From Acephala macrosclerotiorum (lineage: Eukaryota > Ascomycota > Leotiomycetes > Helotiales > Mollisiaceae): 64,000 nucleotides of DNA. Both the position numbers and the translations under genes were made by a program. Where the stretch lies: positions 1-64,000 of the forward strand of contig MU119226.1 in NCBI GenBank assembly GCA_014904845.1, in the 5' to 3' direction. Positions 61,193 through 64,000 of the stretch are shown piece by piece (the first letter of the stretch is position 1; every line of letters starts with the position of its first letter). A model generated the notes under the pieces. The model saw only the letters and a program-made list of their open reading frames with translations. It made no database searches and had not been told where the DNA came from.

Positions 61193-61884
61193 TGGGACTT
61201 TTCTACGCCAACACGCCAACACCTTGGCGCAAGCAATGTACTGTACCACAAGCGCCCAGGCGGAATATCGGTAGGATTCATACTGAGATAGGAAATTCGA
61301 CAGCCGTACGAAGTAGATAGAACTTCTCCACTGTTGTAAATGTATCAAAGCAAAACCAAGTATTTACCATTCTTTTAGTACAGTCCGGGACTCGTCACGG
61401 CTCACTAGACTGACAGTTTTACCTTGTCTTGAAAGAACGGAGAACTTAATAACTTTATAATAATATATCGTCACTATCAATAGTAAACTTCCTCAACTTT
61501 TATTATAGAAATACTGCTCTTCGGATAAAAGTTTGACGATGCTCGAGTGAGTCTCGAGAGGTGGGATGAAAGGATGAGCTCGAGGTATGTGTCTCACTTA
61601 GATATCTCGTCCGGTGGGAGAACTTATGAACTAAGGATTACACTTTAACAACTTCGAGACTGGGGTCTGCAGAAAATACTCTTTACTGCTTTCCATTGTG
61701 GTTGGCGTAAGATAAGAGTCGCAAGATACAAATTCGAGCATAAATTCCAGGCTGAGGAACAATCCTCTCGCCCAGGAACAACTACAAGCCCTAACCAACC
61801 CTTTTTCTTTCACAATATACAGTTCATATAGTTCTTCTTCGATACCCATCACACATCGTGAAGAGAAAAGTAAACTTTGTCAAG
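61193..61884. other. spacer between the mini-exon paralogues
   Basis: 0.69 kb, with AT-rich sequence near 61440-61510 and no supported gene. It must contain the terminator of copy 1 and the promoter of copy 2. Confidence 0.4.
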
Positions 61885-62541
61885 ATGTCTAACAACACCT
61901 ATCACCGAAGTCACGGACCAGATCGATCTGGGCACAAGCGCAACGACAACCTCGAAGATCGAGGCTATGGAAATGGGGCCGGACGCTCAATTCATAATCC
62001 CCCCTCCAACAGCCACCAGCGTGTCGAGTATGTAGTAAGTACTGTTGTCGATCTCCACGTTCTTTCCGCCTCCTGCAATCCCAGATATCGTGCCTCCATT
62101 TCCTAGGCGAATCGCCTTGTAAATTATAGACCCTTTTCTAGCATCGCTAACTGGTTGCAGATATTCAACATGCGGACTTACTCGAGGGCTGCTGGCCACC
62201 CAGTACGTAGCTACCTGCCTCTTTAGTACCACTGACTATCTTGCTGACTACTATAGAGCATGTTCCTGAGCCCGACACATAGCACACAGCCAAGTGCTAT
62301 GCTACGCGTTGTTGCTGCTCCGCAACAGTTCAGATTAACGAACGACAACCCCGACTACGCTGTATGTGTTCACTGTCCAGCTTTTTCTCATTTCCATCAG
62401 TCAACTGGTGATTTCATCGTCGCTAACGCATTGCAGTACTACAACTCATCCGTCTTTTGCAGGATACCCATAGACTCAGGATTAATTTTCTCTTTCGCTA
62501 GTTCCGTTTTAGTCTCTGGACGTGAGCAACTGCTGCTTTAA
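61885..62541 (+). CDS. mini-exon family protein, copy 2 (unknown)
   Basis: Exons 61885-62034 (150), 62161-62202 (42), 62257-62361 (105) and 62437-62541 (105), all phase 0, give 133 residues. Junctions read EYV/IFNMRTYSRAAGHP, then MLRVVAAPQQFRLTNDNPDY and YYNSSVF. The 42-nt exon has the same length as in copy 1 and keeps F-N-x-R-T-Y and the final Pro. The third exon keeps N-P-x-Y at its end. The N-terminal exon is longer and polar (SHGPDRSGHKRND). The third intron (75 nt) is a multiple of three without a stop, so retention would insert 25 residues. The last exon differs from copy 1 and lacks the basic tail. Function unknown. Confidence 0.65.
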
Positions 62542-62635
62542 CCTGAGCTGAGGGCGAGGAGACCTGAGCCGAGGGTGAGCCTACCTGAGCAGAGCTTGAG
62601 CACAGCCTAAGCATCCTGAGAACGCCCTAAGTCAG
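62542..62635. repeat. short GC-rich CTGAGC repeat tract
   Basis: Just after the stop of copy 2, the unit CCTGAGC plus a variable G/A spacer recurs about every 10-25 bases (CTGAGCTGAGG, CCTGAGCCGAGG, CCTGAGCAGAGC, CCTGAGAAC). It is not part of an open frame that I can support. Confidence 0.5.
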
Positions 62636-63623
62636 CCTGCGCACCAATATGGAGCCCATTTTGGCCTCCTGTGTGCCCCAGTTTCTTTATTTAACTTTGC
62701 TTGGAAATCCGTTTTTGCTCCCTTATAGGGTTTCTGCTGGAGCTGATTTTGGATCCCTCCTATCAAACAGCACGTAACTAGTAGTTTAGCCTTATAATTT
62801 ACTAGAGTAATCTTAATACATAAAACGCCATCCCTTTCTCAAAGTTCTATATTACTTCTATCCTTCTACCTATCTTAAGAAGCTAATATTATATTTACAT
62901 AGATATAACTTAATACTGTTGTGGAATCATGTGGACAGCATCACAGGTCACCTGGCGGTCACGTGGTGCAGGGTAAGACTAGCCGGATATGGCTTAGCTC
63001 AGTCTGCATGCTCTCCATATGAGAGCATTTCCACCTTGACCTCTTCCTTCCCTAGTGAATGCCCTATTCTACCTTAGCTTCTGCGCCTGCTGTGCCCATC
63101 TCCTAGTAGTCATACTACCAAGGGCATCGCATCTCAATAAATACTTATAATAAATATATTCCTAAATTTTTACCCGCTAGATAAAAGATTAAAGAAGCTC
63201 GAATTTCAGATTCTGATCGTCCTTACAACCCTAGAATGATTTTAGAAGTAGTGGAACGGAACCGACGTTACACAGAAACAGTGAGTGTATAGAGGGGTTG
63301 AGGATGTGTCAAGACAGATTTAGGGGTGCTGATGCTTGCAGTTTAAGTGGCCAGCGGTGTACGGCCCCCAGCAGGGGTTCCGTATGCACTCACGTCACAC
63401 CGCCCGAATCCTCAAAGCAAAAGTCCAATTGGACCCGAAAGGTTGGTTTCTTTCGTAGGGTCCTGTGCCTTAAAGCCCAACCATAACCTTATGTGAAGTT
63501 CAAGTGTCCGTCGCAATATTACAGGAATCTAAGAGCTGTGAATTTAGTCTTCTACTACACCTGCCACTTGCGTTAGAACTGCCTCACAAGTCAAATTTTC
63601 GAAATCGGAACCCGAGCTTCAAT
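62636..63623. other. intergenic, possible LTR-like remnant
   Basis: A block from TGTTGTGGAATC at 62917 to about 63270 has a promoter-like and polyadenylation-like composition (AATAAATACTT near 63137) that recalls a copia-type LTR. I find neither a duplicated flank nor a second copy. No gene is supported. Confidence 0.3.
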
Positions 63624-64000
63624 ATGGATGACTATCGGGCGTCTGCCATGTCTGGGCTGTTTGATGCGCCCGAAACAGCTGAGTCCGAACTCGACGAAGG
63701 GGTGAAGGAATGTATGTCATTTTTAGAAGCGAGAAGGGAGGTATTATGGTATTAATTATTCAACCCGCTGATTAAGACGACTCGTAGGTCTACCTCCAGC
63801 ATCAGAAGTGCTTTCAGTCAAAGGTCATGGCGCCAGCCTCTGGACTCGATCCGCACGAGTAGACACCAAATTAGCTGACGGAACGCCAAAGTCCTACTTT
63901 CTGAAGGTAAGACTATATTCCACTTCATGAGAAACCAATTTGTTCTCAGACCAAACTCAGAGCTAACAATGCTGTTGGGTCTACGTAGGTAGCCACGGGA
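63624..64000 (+). CDS. fructosamine-kinase/APH-like protein, 5' part
   Basis: Exons 63624-63711, 63788-63906 and 63989 to the window end, with matching phases. The start MDDYRASAMSG is the first Met after an in-frame stop. The second exon gives LPPASEVLSVKGHGASLWTR and LADGTPKSYFLK, and the third opens with VATG. This is the N-terminal lobe of fungal phosphotransferases related to protein-ribulosamine 3-kinase and aminoglycoside phosphotransferase (APH). The SVKGHGASLW loop is the nucleotide-binding turn and the Lys of YFLK the likely ATP-contacting residue. The catalytic lobe lies beyond the window. Such enzymes repair glycated proteins or phosphorylate small molecules. Confidence 0.75.

Overview
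The window looks like a piece of a filamentous ascomycete genome (Pezizomycotina; Leotiomycetes is a guess I cannot test here). The evidence is small genes on both strands with short GT-AG introns of about 45-140 nt, typical fungal families (CFEM/Pth11 receptor, GPR1/FUN34 acetate transporter, Zn2Cys6 regulators, cytochrome P450, F-box, DUF8021), and AT-rich islands with C-to-T damage that resembles repeat-induced point mutation (RIP). No rRNA, tRNA, CRISPR array or bacterial-type operon was seen.

Layout. 1-5520 is a gene-free, extremely AT-rich island in which most remaining C sits in CpG. 5.6-19.5 kb holds an SH3 protein, a CFEM/Pth11-type receptor, a 42-bp perfect inverted repeat, a GPR1/FUN34/YaaH transporter, a decayed GNAT gene, a four-span membrane protein and a large conserved fungal protein of unknown function. 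21.1-25.3 kb holds a P450 whose stop codon appears to have been hit by a 2-kb transposon with 127-bp inverted termini and a damaged piggyBac-like transposase end. 26.0-29.4 kb is a tandem array of three F-box paralogues, one of them degenerate. 30.3-31.8 kb is a membrane protein, followed by 3.4 kb with no convincing gene. 35.2-36.8 kb is a V8/trypsin-like protease killed by four in-frame stops, each one C-to-T step from Gln, plus loss of the apparent catalytic Ser.

39.0-48.2 kb is the most coherent functional unit: a DUF2264 protein, an allantoate/pantothenate-type MFS transporter, a divergent Zn2Cys6 regulator and a GH88 unsaturated glucuronyl hydrolase. Together these look like a small regulated cluster for importing and degrading an unsaturated uronic-acid-containing glycan fragment.

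49.6-58.5 kb holds a small membrane protein, an unusual protein with zinc-type cysteine motifs at both ends, a frameshifted DUF8021 gene and a DUF2461 gene. 60.1-62.5 kb holds two tandem paralogues built from very short exons that are all phase 0, including a 42-nt exon of identical length in both. I recognise no family for them, and they are the best candidate for something undescribed. The window ends inside a fructosamine-kinase/APH-like gene.

Exon joins were read by eye from splice motifs and reading-frame continuity, so starts and small exons carry the most uncertainty.
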